A DNA stretch of 13,148 bases from an uncultured Candidatus Saccharibacteria bacterium (GTDB taxonomy: Bacteria; Patescibacteriota; Saccharimonadia; Saccharimonadales; Saccharimonadaceae): the NCBI GenBank assembly GCA_938046115.1, contig CALIXX010000029.1, positions 1 through 13,148 on the forward strand, written 5' to 3'. Positions 5,750-13,148 of this stretch are shown here, in pieces; the first letter of the stretch is position 1, and every line of letters begins with the position of its first letter. The notes beneath the pieces were generated by a model. The model searched no databases. It was not told the origin of the DNA and worked only from the letters and a program-made list of their open reading frames with translations. Both the position numbers and the translations under genes were made by a program.

Positions 5750-8700
5750 ATGCCTACACCTACCACGGCAACAGCTGCTCCATCGCGTGTGTTTTTTACT
5801 AGCAATGACACCGCGCTGGCAGTACCCGACTTGCTGGCTCACCAAGAAGAATCCTGGAAGGACTTCGTCGAGACGGGCTTGAGCGAAATTTTTGCAGAGC
5901 TCAACCCAATCGAAGACTATACTGGCCAGAAGCTTGAGCTGCGCTTTAAGGATTATGCCTTTGGCGAGCCCAAGCATACAGAGCAGTTTGCGAAAGAAAA
6001 CAACCTGACTTTCGATGCACCACTGCAAGCCACCGTCGAGCTTATCAACAAGACGACTGGCGAAGTCAAGGAACAGAGCATCTACATGGGCGACTACCCT
6101 TGGATGACGGAGCGCGCGACGTTTATCATCAATGGGACAGAGCGTGTGGTGGTAAGCCAGCTGATTCGGAGTGCTGGTGTGCTGTTTAGTGCCGACCGCG
6201 TGGCAGGGCGCAACCTCTATGGTGCCAAGATGATCCCAGGCCGTGGGGCATGGCTCGAGTTCGAGACCAGCCCATCGGGTGCAATCTACGTGAAGATCGA
6301 TCGCCGCCGCAAGATTGCAGCCACCACCTTGCTGCGTGCTCTTGGTATGAGCAAGGTGTCGGCCATTCGCGAGGCCTTTGCTGATATCGACACCGGTGAG
6401 CTGAAGTATATCGAAGCTACGCTTGAGAAGGATCCAGCGCATGGCATCAACGAAGCGTTAATTGAGGTCTATCGCCGCCTGCGCCCAGGTGATCTCGCTA
6501 CGGTAGAGAACGCTCGCCAGATGATTGAGCGCATGTTCTTCGACTTCAAGCGTTTCGACTACAGCCGCGTTGGCCGCTACAAGATCAACCAGCGCCTGGG
6601 TGTTGATGTGCCCAATACGGCCGAATATCGCACATTGCAGATGAGTGATTTGATTGGTGTCTTGCGTGAAATCATCCGCCTCAACAACACACAAGAGCCA
6701 GCTGATGATATCGACTCGCTGAGCAATCGCCGTGTGAAGCTGGTTGGCGAGCTAGTAGCGCGCCAGTTCCGCGTTGGTATGCTCCGGATGCAGCGCAATG
6801 CAATGGACCGTATGAGCATGAGTGACCTCGAGACAGTTACGCCAAGCCAGCTGATTAATGCTCGCCCAGTGGTGGCAGCAGTGCGCGAGTTCTTCGCCAG
6901 TAGCCAGTTGAGCCAGCTGCTTGATGAGGTAAACCCGCTATCCGAGCTGAGTCACAAGCGTCGCCTGAGCTCGATGGGGCCTGGTGGTCTCAGCCGCGAG
7001 CGAGCCGGCTTTGAGGTGCGCGATGCTCACCCCACCCACTATGGCCGGATTTGCTCGGTGGAGACACCAGAGGGTGCTAACATTGGCTTGGTGCTGAACC
7101 TCGCTACCTACGCACGTATCAACGAATACGGCTTTATTGAGACACCATACCTCAAGGTAGTTGATGGCCGCGTGACTGATGAAATCGTCTACCTCGATGC
7201 CTCGCAAGAAGTAACTGAGGTGATTGCCGACGCTGGTGCTCGTCTCAATGAGGATGGTACCTTTGTACGCGATCGCGTCAGTGCGCGCAAGTTCCTCCAG
7301 CCAGGGCAGGTAGACACGAGCGAAGTCACTTTCATGGATGCTGCGCACAAGCAGATCCTTGGGTCGACCGCGAGCCTCGTGCCATTCATCGAGAAGAACC
7401 GTATTGACCGCAGCTTGACTGGCTCCAACATGCAGCGCCAGGCAGTGCCACTCTTGCAGCCAGAGTCGCCAACGGTTGGCACTGGCATTGAGCACGAGGT
7501 GGCACGCAACTCCAGCCAGCTCATTACAGCTGAGGCTGATGGGGAAGTGATTCGGGCTGATGGCGAAGCAGTCGAGGTGCGCTATGCTGATGGCGTCAAG
7601 CGCTACGACCTAATCCACTTTGCCAAGAGCAATGACGATCGTTGTATTAACCAAAAAGTCCGGGTTAGCCGCGGCCAAACCGTTGCGAAGGGCGACACGC
7701 TCATCGAGGGCGCGTCCATTGCCGATGGTGAGCTCGCCCTCGGTAAGGACTTGCTGGTAGCCTTTATGCCGTGGGGCGGCTACAACATGGACGACGCAGT
7801 AATTTTGAGCCGCCGCTTGGTAGAGGGTGATACCCTTACCAGCATTAATATCAAGGACTACACTGTCGAGGTACGCGAGACAAAGCTTGGTCCAGAAATC
7901 GTGACGCGCGATATTCCAAATGTGAGCGAGGACAGCCTCCGTCACTTGGATGAGAGCGGTATTGTGCAGATTGGCTCTGAGGTTAAGGCGGGCGATGTCT
8001 TGGTCGGGAAGATTACGCCAAAGGGTGAGCAGGAGCTCAGCAGTGAGGAGCGTTTGCTGCGTGCAATCTTTGGTGAAAAGGCCAAGGATGTGCGCGACAC
8101 CAGCCAGCGCATGAACAATGCTGGTGGCGGTAAAGTTGTTGGCGTCAAGGTATTTAGCCGCGAGAATGGTCATGAGCTCAAGACGGGCGTATTGATGCAG
8201 ATTCAGATCTTTGTTGCCCAATTGCGCAAGATCGGTGTGGGTGACAAGATAGCTGGTCGCCACGGCAACAAGGGTGTGTGTGCCCGCGTGATGGCGGTAG
8301 AGGATATGCCATACCTGGCCGACGGTACCCCTGTTGATGTGATCCTTAACCCACTGGGTGTGCCAAGCCGTATGAACCTTGGCCAGCTCTTTGAGACGCA
8401 CCTCGGCATGGCTGCACGAGCACTCGGCTACAAGGTTGCCACACCACCATTCAACGGTGTGCCAGCCGATACCATCAAGGATGAGCTTGAAAAGGCTGGT
8501 ATTGCGCGCGATGGCAAGAGCCAACTCTATGATGGCCTGAGTGGCGAGCCATTTGAGGAGCGTACAACGGTCGGCGTGATGCATATGATCAAACTCCACC
8601 ACATGGTAAGCGACAAGATTCACGCCCGCAGCACCGGCCCATACACCATGGTGACCCAGCAGCCACTCGGTGGTAAGGCTCAAAATGGTGGTCAGCGTCT

Positions 8701-9112
8701 CGGAGAGATGGAGGTCTGGGCACTCGAAGCTTACGGTGCGGCAACTACTCTGCAGGAGATGCTGACAATTAAATCAGACGACGTGTACGGCCGCGCCAAA
8801 GCCTACGAGGCAATCATCAAGGATGAGCCTATTGCCGGGCCAAAGCTACCTGAGAGCTTTAACGTGCTTGTCAAGGAGCTGCAAGGCTTGGGCTTGCGTG
8901 TTGACCTGCTGGATGAGTCTGATGAGTCGGTCGATGCCGAGCACGTCATTGCCGCGGCTGGCCCTGCCGACAAAACCGTCCCATCTGACGAGAGCGATGA
9001 CGAAGCAACCTATCTTGATGAATCCGACGGCATTGGCACAATTGCCGATGACAGTGGTATGTCCGTCCAAGATATTGACACAGTAGAAAACCTAAGCGAG
9101 GAGGAAGCCTAA
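5750..9112 (+). CDS. rpoB: DNA-directed RNA polymerase subunit beta, 1120 aa
   Basis: The beta subunit forms one pincer of RNA polymerase and part of its active site. Recognisable blocks are the rifampicin-pocket region (about 384-460, with SHKRRLSSMGPGGLSRERAG), GSNMQRQAVP (558-567), MPWGGYNMDDAV (around 672-684), AGRHGNKGV (835-843) and the C-terminal GEMEVWALEAYGAATTLQEML clamp-anchoring block. Length is close to compact beta subunits of Gram-positive bacteria and lacks the large insertions of E. coli beta. Residues about 1055-1120 form an acidic Asp/Glu/Ser tail beyond the conserved end. Substitutions at usually fixed places are NMDDA for NFEDA (E813 in E. coli numbering becomes D681) and KAQNGGQRLGE for KAQFGGQRFGE. 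It starts at ATG 5750 with a good Shine-Dalgarno and is followed by rpoC after 1 nt, the standard rpoBC operon. Confidence 0.97.
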   Translation: MPTPTTATAAPSRVFFTSNDTALAVPDLLAHQEESWKDFVETGLSEIFAELNPIEDYTGQKLELRFKDYAFGEPKHTEQFAKENNLTFDAPLQATVELINKTTGEVKEQSIYMGDYPWMTERATFIINGTERVVVSQLIRSAGVLFSADRVAGRNLYGAKMIPGRGAWLEFETSPSGAIYVKIDRRRKIAATTLLRALGMSKVSAIREAFADIDTGELKYIEATLEKDPAHGINEALIEVYRRLRPGDLATVENARQMIERMFFDFKRFDYSRVGRYKINQRLGVDVPNTAEYRTLQMSDLIGVLREIIRLNNTQEPADDIDSLSNRRVKLVGELVARQFRVGMLRMQRNAMDRMSMSDLETVTPSQLINARPVVAAVREFFASSQLSQLLDEVNPLSELSHKRRLSSMGPGGLSRERAGFEVRDAHPTHYGRICSVETPEGANIGLVLNLATYARINEYGFIETPYLKVVDGRVTDEIVYLDASQEVTEVIADAGARLNEDGTFVRDRVSARKFLQPGQVDTSEVTFMDAAHKQILGSTASLVPFIEKNRIDRSLTGSNMQRQAVPLLQPESPTVGTGIEHEVARNSSQLITAEADGEVIRADGEAVEVRYADGVKRYDLIHFAKSNDDRCINQKVRVSRGQTVAKGDTLIEGASIADGELALGKDLLVAFMPWGGYNMDDAVILSRRLVEGDTLTSINIKDYTVEVRETKLGPEIVTRDIPNVSEDSLRHLDESGIVQIGSEVKAGDVLVGKITPKGEQELSSEERLLRAIFGEKAKDVRDTSQRMNNAGGGKVVGVKVFSRENGHELKTGVLMQIQIFVAQLRKIGVGDKIAGRHGNKGVCARVMAVEDMPYLADGTPVDVILNPLGVPSRMNLGQLFETHLGMAARALGYKVATPPFNGVPADTIKDELEKAGIARDGKSQLYDGLSGEPFEERTTVGVMHMIKLHHMVSDKIHARSTGPYTMVTQQPLGGKAQNGGQRLGEMEVWALEAYGAATTLQEMLTIKSDDVYGRAKAYEAIIKDEPIAGPKLPESFNVLVKELQGLGLRVDLLDESDESVDAEHVIAAAGPADKTVPSDESDDEATYLDESDGIGTIADDSGMSVQDIDTVENLSEEEA
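9099..9104 (+). promoter_or_regulatory. Ribosome binding site of rpoC inside the end of rpoB
   Basis: AGGAGG lies 9 nt before ATG 9114, inside the last codons of rpoB, as expected for coupled translation of the two large subunits. Confidence 0.75.
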
Positions 9113-9113
9113 G

Positions 9114-12100
9114 ATGTCCCACGTGGTAACAGATCACGATATCGCCAATTTTGATGCGGTACGCTTGGCCGTCGCCAGCCCCGAGGATATCCTCAAGTGG
9201 AGCTACGGCGAAGTCACCAAGCCGGAGACGATCAACTATCGAACCCAGAAGCCTGAGCGCGATGGCCTGTTTTGTGAGCGGATTTTTGGCCCAGTCAAAG
9301 ATATCAACCCACACGACAGCAAGCTCAAGGGTGTGCGCAGCCGCGAAGCTGCGGTAGATAAGAATGGCGAGCTTGTCACTAAGTCGATCGTGCGCCGCGA
9401 GCGGATGGGGCACATTAGCTTGGCTACCCCTGTTGCGCATATTTGGTTTATGCGCGGCACGCCCAGTGCAATGAGCCTCTTGCTCGGCATTACGGTGCGC
9501 AACCTCGAGAAGATCGCGTACTTTGCTACCTATGTCATCCTCGACGTTGACGCTGAGACACGCGACGCTTATTTGGCTGACCTTGAGGCTGAGACTGAGG
9601 CAGCACGTGCCGCCATTAAGATTCGCTTCCAGCGTGAAGCTGAGGCTGATGGGGCAGATGTGAAGGCGCTTGCCGAGCAGCAAACGCGCGAGTACGAAGA
9701 GCTTGAGGCAACCTACAGCCAAAAGAAAGCTCAGCTCGAGAGCCTACAAAAGCGCGCCCTCCTGAGTGATACTGACTATCGCAACCTTCCCGAAGAATAC
9801 GAAGAGCTCATCAAGGTTGGTATGGGTGGTGATGCCCTCAAGGCGCTCCTTGATGATATCGACCTCGACGCACTCATCGCCGATCTGCAAGAAGAAGCCG
9901 AAGGCGCGCGCGGTCAGCGCGAGAAGAAGCTGCTGAAGCGCCTTAAGGTGCTGGAGGGCATGCAAGCGGCAGGCATTAAGCCATCAAGCCTGTGTATGAC
10001 AGTTTTGCCAGTCATTCCACCAGATTTGCGGCCAATGGTAGCCTTGAGTGGTGGACGCTTTGCGACGAGTGACCTCAACGACCTCTACCGCCGCGTCATC
10101 AACCGTAATAACCGTCTCAAGAAACTTATCGAGCTCAACGCACCAGAGGTAATTCAGCGTAACGAGAAGCGTATGCTGCAAGAAGCGGTCGATAGCCTGA
10201 TTGACAACTCGGCTGCTCGTGGTGGCCGCGCTGTCAATGCAACTGGCGGACGCCGCCGCCTTAAGAGTATTAGCGATATGCTTAAGGGTAAGCAAGGGCG
10301 CTTCCGCCAGAACTTGCTAGGTAAGCGCGTCGACTACTCGGGCCGTTCGGTCATCGTGGTAGGACCGAAGCTCAAGATTCACCAGTGTGGTTTGCCAAAG
10401 CAGATGGCAATCGAGCTCTTCAAGCCATTTGTCATCAGCTGGCTTATCAAGGGCGATTACGCTCACAACATCCGTAGTGCAACGCGCCTAATTGAGGCAG
10501 GTGAAGCGGTTGTGTGGGATGCATTGGATGAGGTAATCAAGGGCAAGTATGTCCTGCTCAACCGCGCGCCATCACTGCACCGCTTGAGTATCCAAGCCTT
10601 CCAGCCAAAGCTGGTTGAGGGTAAGGCGATCCAGCTTCACCCACTCGTCGCTAACGGCTTTAATGCTGATTACGATGGCGACCAGATGGCTGTTCACTTG
10701 CCGCTCAGTGCCGAGGCACAGGCCGAAGCACGCGAGCTAATGAGTGCCGTCAATAACCTACTTAAGCCTGCCGACGGGAGCCCTGTCCTCAGTATCGACC
10801 AGGACGTGGTGCTCGGCAACTACTACCTCACATACGAGAAGCCTTCGGCTCAGACCGATACTGTCGCTGTCTTTGCCGACAGCCGGGCTGCTGAGCTAGC
10901 CTACGACATGGGCAAGCTCCACCTGCAGAGCCCGATTCGCATCCGGGCTAAGGGTGAGATCCGGACAACCACCCTGGGGCGTGTCTTCTTCAACGAAATC
11001 CTGCCAGAGGACTTCCCCTACAACAACAACGTCCAGACCAAGAAGGAGCTCAAGCGGGTGCTGGGTCAGATCTTCGAGCGCTATGGCGCTGCTGAGACTG
11101 CTATCACTGCCGACCGCATGAAGGGCTTGGCCTTCCGCTTTGCTACCACTGCTGCAGTGTCGACCGGTATGGAAGACTACCTCAGCTTCGACGAAATTGC
11201 CGACTTTGTGGCCGAGGGTGATGCACGTTCTGCTGCAATCTCGGAGCAGCTCGATCAAGGGCTCATTACCGAGGACGAGCGCTACACACTAACCGTCAAC
11301 AACTGGCGTACCGTCGACCGCAAGGTAGAGGACTTCTTGCGCAGCCAATTGGCCCACATGGACACCTCTGTCGCAACGATGGTGAACTCTGGTGCTCGTG
11401 GTAGCGTCAACAACATTAAGCTAGCCAGTGCGATGATCGGTATCCAGGTGGATGCCGCCAACCGCGAGATTGAGCTGCCAGTGCGTAGTAACTTCAAGCG
11501 AGGGTTGTCGAGCCTGGAGGCCTTCGTGGCGACGCGTGGTGCTCGCAAGGGGCTTATCGACACCGCCCTTAAGACGGCCGACTCTGGCTACCTGACGCGC
11601 CGCCTGGTCGATGTTTCGCAAGATGTCTTTACTGTTGAGGATGAAGAGGGCGATGACGATGGCTTCACTATCTACCGCAATGAGTCTGAGGAGACAATGA
11701 TCGAGTTTGGCAACCGCTTGTTTGGCCGCTACACCGCTGAGGCAGTGCCGGGCCACCTCGACCGCGACCAGCTTATTACGCGTGAGATTGCCAACGCCAT
11801 CGAGGCAGATCAGTCGATCGACCAGGTACGCATCCAGTCTGTCCTCTCTACCAAGAACTTGCACGGTATTCCACGCAAGAGCTACGGGATCGACATGGCA
11901 ACTGGCCAGCTCGTCGATGGTTCGCAACCAGTTGGTGTCATTGCTGCCCAGTCGGTCGGTGAGCCAGGCACGCAGCTGACGCTCAACACCTTCCACAGCT
12001 CTGGTGTTGGTGGGTCAGACATCACCCAGGGTCTGCCGCGTGTTGAGGAGCTCTTTGAGGCGCGCAACCCGAAGGGTCAGGCCTACGTCACAGAAGTCGC

Positions 12101-12986
12101 TGGTTTGGTCGATATCTGGGAAGATGGCAAGAAGTACGTTGTACAGGTCACACCGCAAGCGGGTAGGGTAGAGCGTATGCCGCTCGATGGCCGCATGGTG
12201 ATGGTACAATCGGGCAGCAAGGTCAAGGTTGGCGACGTCATTGCGTCATTCGACGATGGCACGCAGCCACTTACTGCACCGTTTGATGGAGTGGTTGAGT
12301 CTACTGGTGACTCGCTTGTCCTCACGGGCAACGCGACAGCACCAGTCCGCTACGAAATCCCTGGCACGATGTACCTCGTCGTCAAGCCGGGCGATATGGT
12401 TGAGCCAGGCGATCGCCTGACACTTGGTTCGCTCAACCTGCACGACCTCATGCGCCTCAAGGGCACAGAGGCAACCCAGCGCTACATCATCAACGAAGTG
12501 CTTCGTATCTATGCTGCGCAGGGCCAGGATGTGGCCGGCAAGCACCTCGAGATCATCGTCCGGCAGATGTTCAGCCGGGTGCAGATTGATGATCCAGGCG
12601 ACAGTACCTTCGTCATGGGCGACATCATCTCCAAGGCATCCGTGGTCGACGCCAACAAGGAGCTCGTTGCCCAGGGCAAGACGCCAGCCCAGTATGCACA
12701 GCTGCTGCTTGGTATCACCAAGGTGAGTATCTGGAGTGATAGCTGGCTGTCTGCTGCGTCGTTCCAAGACACGACTCGCGTGCTGATCAACGCTGCCACC
12801 AGTGGCCGCGCCGACCACCTCAAGGGTCTTAAGGAGAACGTCATCATTGGCAACAAAGTACCGGTTGGTACGGGTGCGCACCCACTGCCGCTCGAGGAGA
12901 ATGACTCTCCGGAGGATGAGTTTGTCGCCGAAGCCCAGGCCGAAGAGGCTGAGCCAGAAGTGACAATCGCTACTGATGAGCTGTAG
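9114..12986 (+). CDS. rpoC: DNA-directed RNA polymerase subunit beta', 1290 aa, lacking both zinc sites
   Basis: The beta' subunit carries the catalytic Mg-binding loop and the clamp. Blocks in order: KPERDGLFCERIFGP (47-60); the zinc-domain region (61-93) without cysteines; a coiled-coil insertion (about 150-215); GGRFATSDLNDLYRRVINRN (313-332); LLGKRVDYSGRSVIVVGP (401-418); the active-site loop NADYDGD (517-523) with all three Asp residues; F-loop SGARGS (759-764); bridge helix GARKGLIDTALKTADSGYL (809-827); trigger loop TLNTFH (956-961); and C-terminal HLEIIVRQM and LKGLKENVIIG (1238-1248), then an acidic tail. Only three cysteines exist (54, 294, 425), none in a zinc motif. The eight usual ligand positions are P66, D68, V81, N84 and E845, T913, P920, S923. 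The frame is intact and other motifs are well kept, so the gene should be functional. It ends in TAG before a strong terminator. Confidence 0.97.
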   Translation: MSHVVTDHDIANFDAVRLAVASPEDILKWSYGEVTKPETINYRTQKPERDGLFCERIFGPVKDINPHDSKLKGVRSREAAVDKNGELVTKSIVRRERMGHISLATPVAHIWFMRGTPSAMSLLLGITVRNLEKIAYFATYVILDVDAETRDAYLADLEAETEAARAAIKIRFQREAEADGADVKALAEQQTREYEELEATYSQKKAQLESLQKRALLSDTDYRNLPEEYEELIKVGMGGDALKALLDDIDLDALIADLQEEAEGARGQREKKLLKRLKVLEGMQAAGIKPSSLCMTVLPVIPPDLRPMVALSGGRFATSDLNDLYRRVINRNNRLKKLIELNAPEVIQRNEKRMLQEAVDSLIDNSAARGGRAVNATGGRRRLKSISDMLKGKQGRFRQNLLGKRVDYSGRSVIVVGPKLKIHQCGLPKQMAIELFKPFVISWLIKGDYAHNIRSATRLIEAGEAVVWDALDEVIKGKYVLLNRAPSLHRLSIQAFQPKLVEGKAIQLHPLVANGFNADYDGDQMAVHLPLSAEAQAEARELMSAVNNLLKPADGSPVLSIDQDVVLGNYYLTYEKPSAQTDTVAVFADSRAAELAYDMGKLHLQSPIRIRAKGEIRTTTLGRVFFNEILPEDFPYNNNVQTKKELKRVLGQIFERYGAAETAITADRMKGLAFRFATTAAVSTGMEDYLSFDEIADFVAEGDARSAAISEQLDQGLITEDERYTLTVNNWRTVDRKVEDFLRSQLAHMDTSVATMVNSGARGSVNNIKLASAMIGIQVDAANREIELPVRSNFKRGLSSLEAFVATRGARKGLIDTALKTADSGYLTRRLVDVSQDVFTVEDEEGDDDGFTIYRNESEETMIEFGNRLFGRYTAEAVPGHLDRDQLITREIANAIEADQSIDQVRIQSVLSTKNLHGIPRKSYGIDMATGQLVDGSQPVGVIAAQSVGEPGTQLTLNTFHSSGVGGSDITQGLPRVEELFEARNPKGQAYVTEVAGLVDIWEDGKKYVVQVTPQAGRVERMPLDGRMVMVQSGSKVKVGDVIASFDDGTQPLTAPFDGVVESTGDSLVLTGNATAPVRYEIPGTMYLVVKPGDMVEPGDRLTLGSLNLHDLMRLKGTEATQRYIINEVLRIYAAQGQDVAGKHLEIIVRQMFSRVQIDDPGDSTFVMGDIISKASVVDANKELVAQGKTPAQYAQLLLGITKVSIWSDSWLSAASFQDTTRVLINAATSGRADHLKGLKENVIIGNKVPVGTGAHPLPLEENDSPEDEFVAEAQAEEAEPEVTIATDEL

Positions 12987-13007
12987 GGAATAGCTAGTCT
13001 AGAGCAG

Positions 13008-13039
13008 AAGAGCCCCACTCTCTAGTGGGGCTCTTGTTT
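13008..13039 (+). terminator. Intrinsic terminator of rpoBC
   Basis: A perfect 12-bp GC-rich stem (13008-13019 with 13024-13035), tetraloop CTCT and a short T-rich tail (TGTTT) stand 21 nt after the rpoC stop. It closes the rpoBC unit. The 3' tail is short, but the stem is very stable. Confidence 0.88.
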
Positions 13040-13060
13040 CATAGACGGTCTTAATACTAT

Positions 13061-13090
13061 TCGACAATTATTGTAAATATGTGGTATAAC
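13061..13090 (+). promoter_or_regulatory. Promoter of the gene beginning at 13104
   Basis: TCGACA (13061-13066), an 18-nt spacer and TATAAC (13085-13090) with extended TGG resemble a sigma-70-type promoter just after the rpoC terminator. It lies 13 nt before ATG 13104, giving a leader of only about 6 nt. Confidence 0.5.
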
Positions 13091-13103
13091 AGGTGTAGTT
13101 TGT

Positions 13104-13148
13104 ATGAACATTTTTCTCAACAAACAGTTCAGTCCGATTCAGCTGACG
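13104..13148 (+). CDS. 5' end of an unidentified gene, cut by the window edge
   Basis: An open frame begins at ATG 13104 and runs to the window end (15 codons, MNIFLNKQFSPIQLT). It follows a plausible promoter with a very short leader. AGGTG (13091-13095) is a weak Shine-Dalgarno-like sequence but probably lies upstream of the transcript start. Too little is visible to name it. Confidence 0.4.
   Translation, partial: MNIFLNKQFSPIQLT

Noticed and set aside
7610..8683. Minus-strand 357-aa open frame inside rpoB
   Set aside because: Antisense shadow of a strongly conserved gene; His/Ala/Leu-rich composition and no recognisable motif.
8946..9722. Minus-strand 258-aa open frame across the rpoB-rpoC junction
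   Set aside because: Antisense to both conserved genes, without promoter or ribosome site.
1..13148. UGA recoding as in some Patescibacteria
   Set aside because: All genes are full length under the standard code, with no in-frame TGA.

Overview
The window is a compact, gene-dense stretch of bacterial chromosome carrying core information-processing and proteostasis genes. In order: a leucine tRNA on the minus strand, then, all on the plus strand, a small unknown protein, a SpoU/TrmH-type RNA methyltransferase, histidyl-tRNA synthetase (hisS), trigger factor (tig), the ClpP protease subunit (clpP), a small membrane-anchored cysteine-containing protein, RNA polymerase beta (rpoB) and beta' (rpoC), a strong terminator, and the first 15 codons of another gene. 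The standard genetic code fits every gene. No mobile element, CRISPR array or transferred island is visible.

Organism: the proteins are clearly bacterial but divergent. The compact layout, the unusual RNA polymerase and the apparent leaderless genes suggest a Patescibacteria/CPR member, perhaps a Saccharibacterium. This is an inference from memory of such genomes and not a database result. Parts of beta' (a coiled-coil insertion near residues 150-215 and the residues after the second zinc site) also recall Actinobacteria.

Regulation is readable. Five -10 boxes (tRNA-Leu, the 249-611 gene, tig, clpP, rpoB) are TACAAT, mostly with an extended TGn. For tig, clpP and the 4832-5440 gene the -10 box ends only 6-8 nt before the start codon and there is no Shine-Dalgarno, so these mRNAs look leaderless. 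The 249-611 gene, rpoB and rpoC instead have clear Shine-Dalgarno sites. clpP carries a perfect CIRCE operator (TTAGCACTC-N9-GAGTGCTAA) over its -35 box, placing it under HrcA heat-shock control next to trigger factor. rpoB has a strong promoter about 170 nt upstream of its start and a leader that can fold.

The most striking content is in RNA polymerase. Beta' lacks all four cysteines of its N-terminal zinc-binding domain and all four of its second zinc site, with loop lengths almost unchanged, so the enzyme appears to be zinc-free. Its catalytic centre also departs from near-universal bacterial residues: NADYDGD instead of NADFDGD, a trigger loop reading TLNTFH (as in eukaryotic Pol II) instead of TMRTFH, a rewritten F-loop, and NMDDA instead of NFEDA in beta. 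All sit in otherwise intact full-length genes, so they look like lineage adaptations and not decay.
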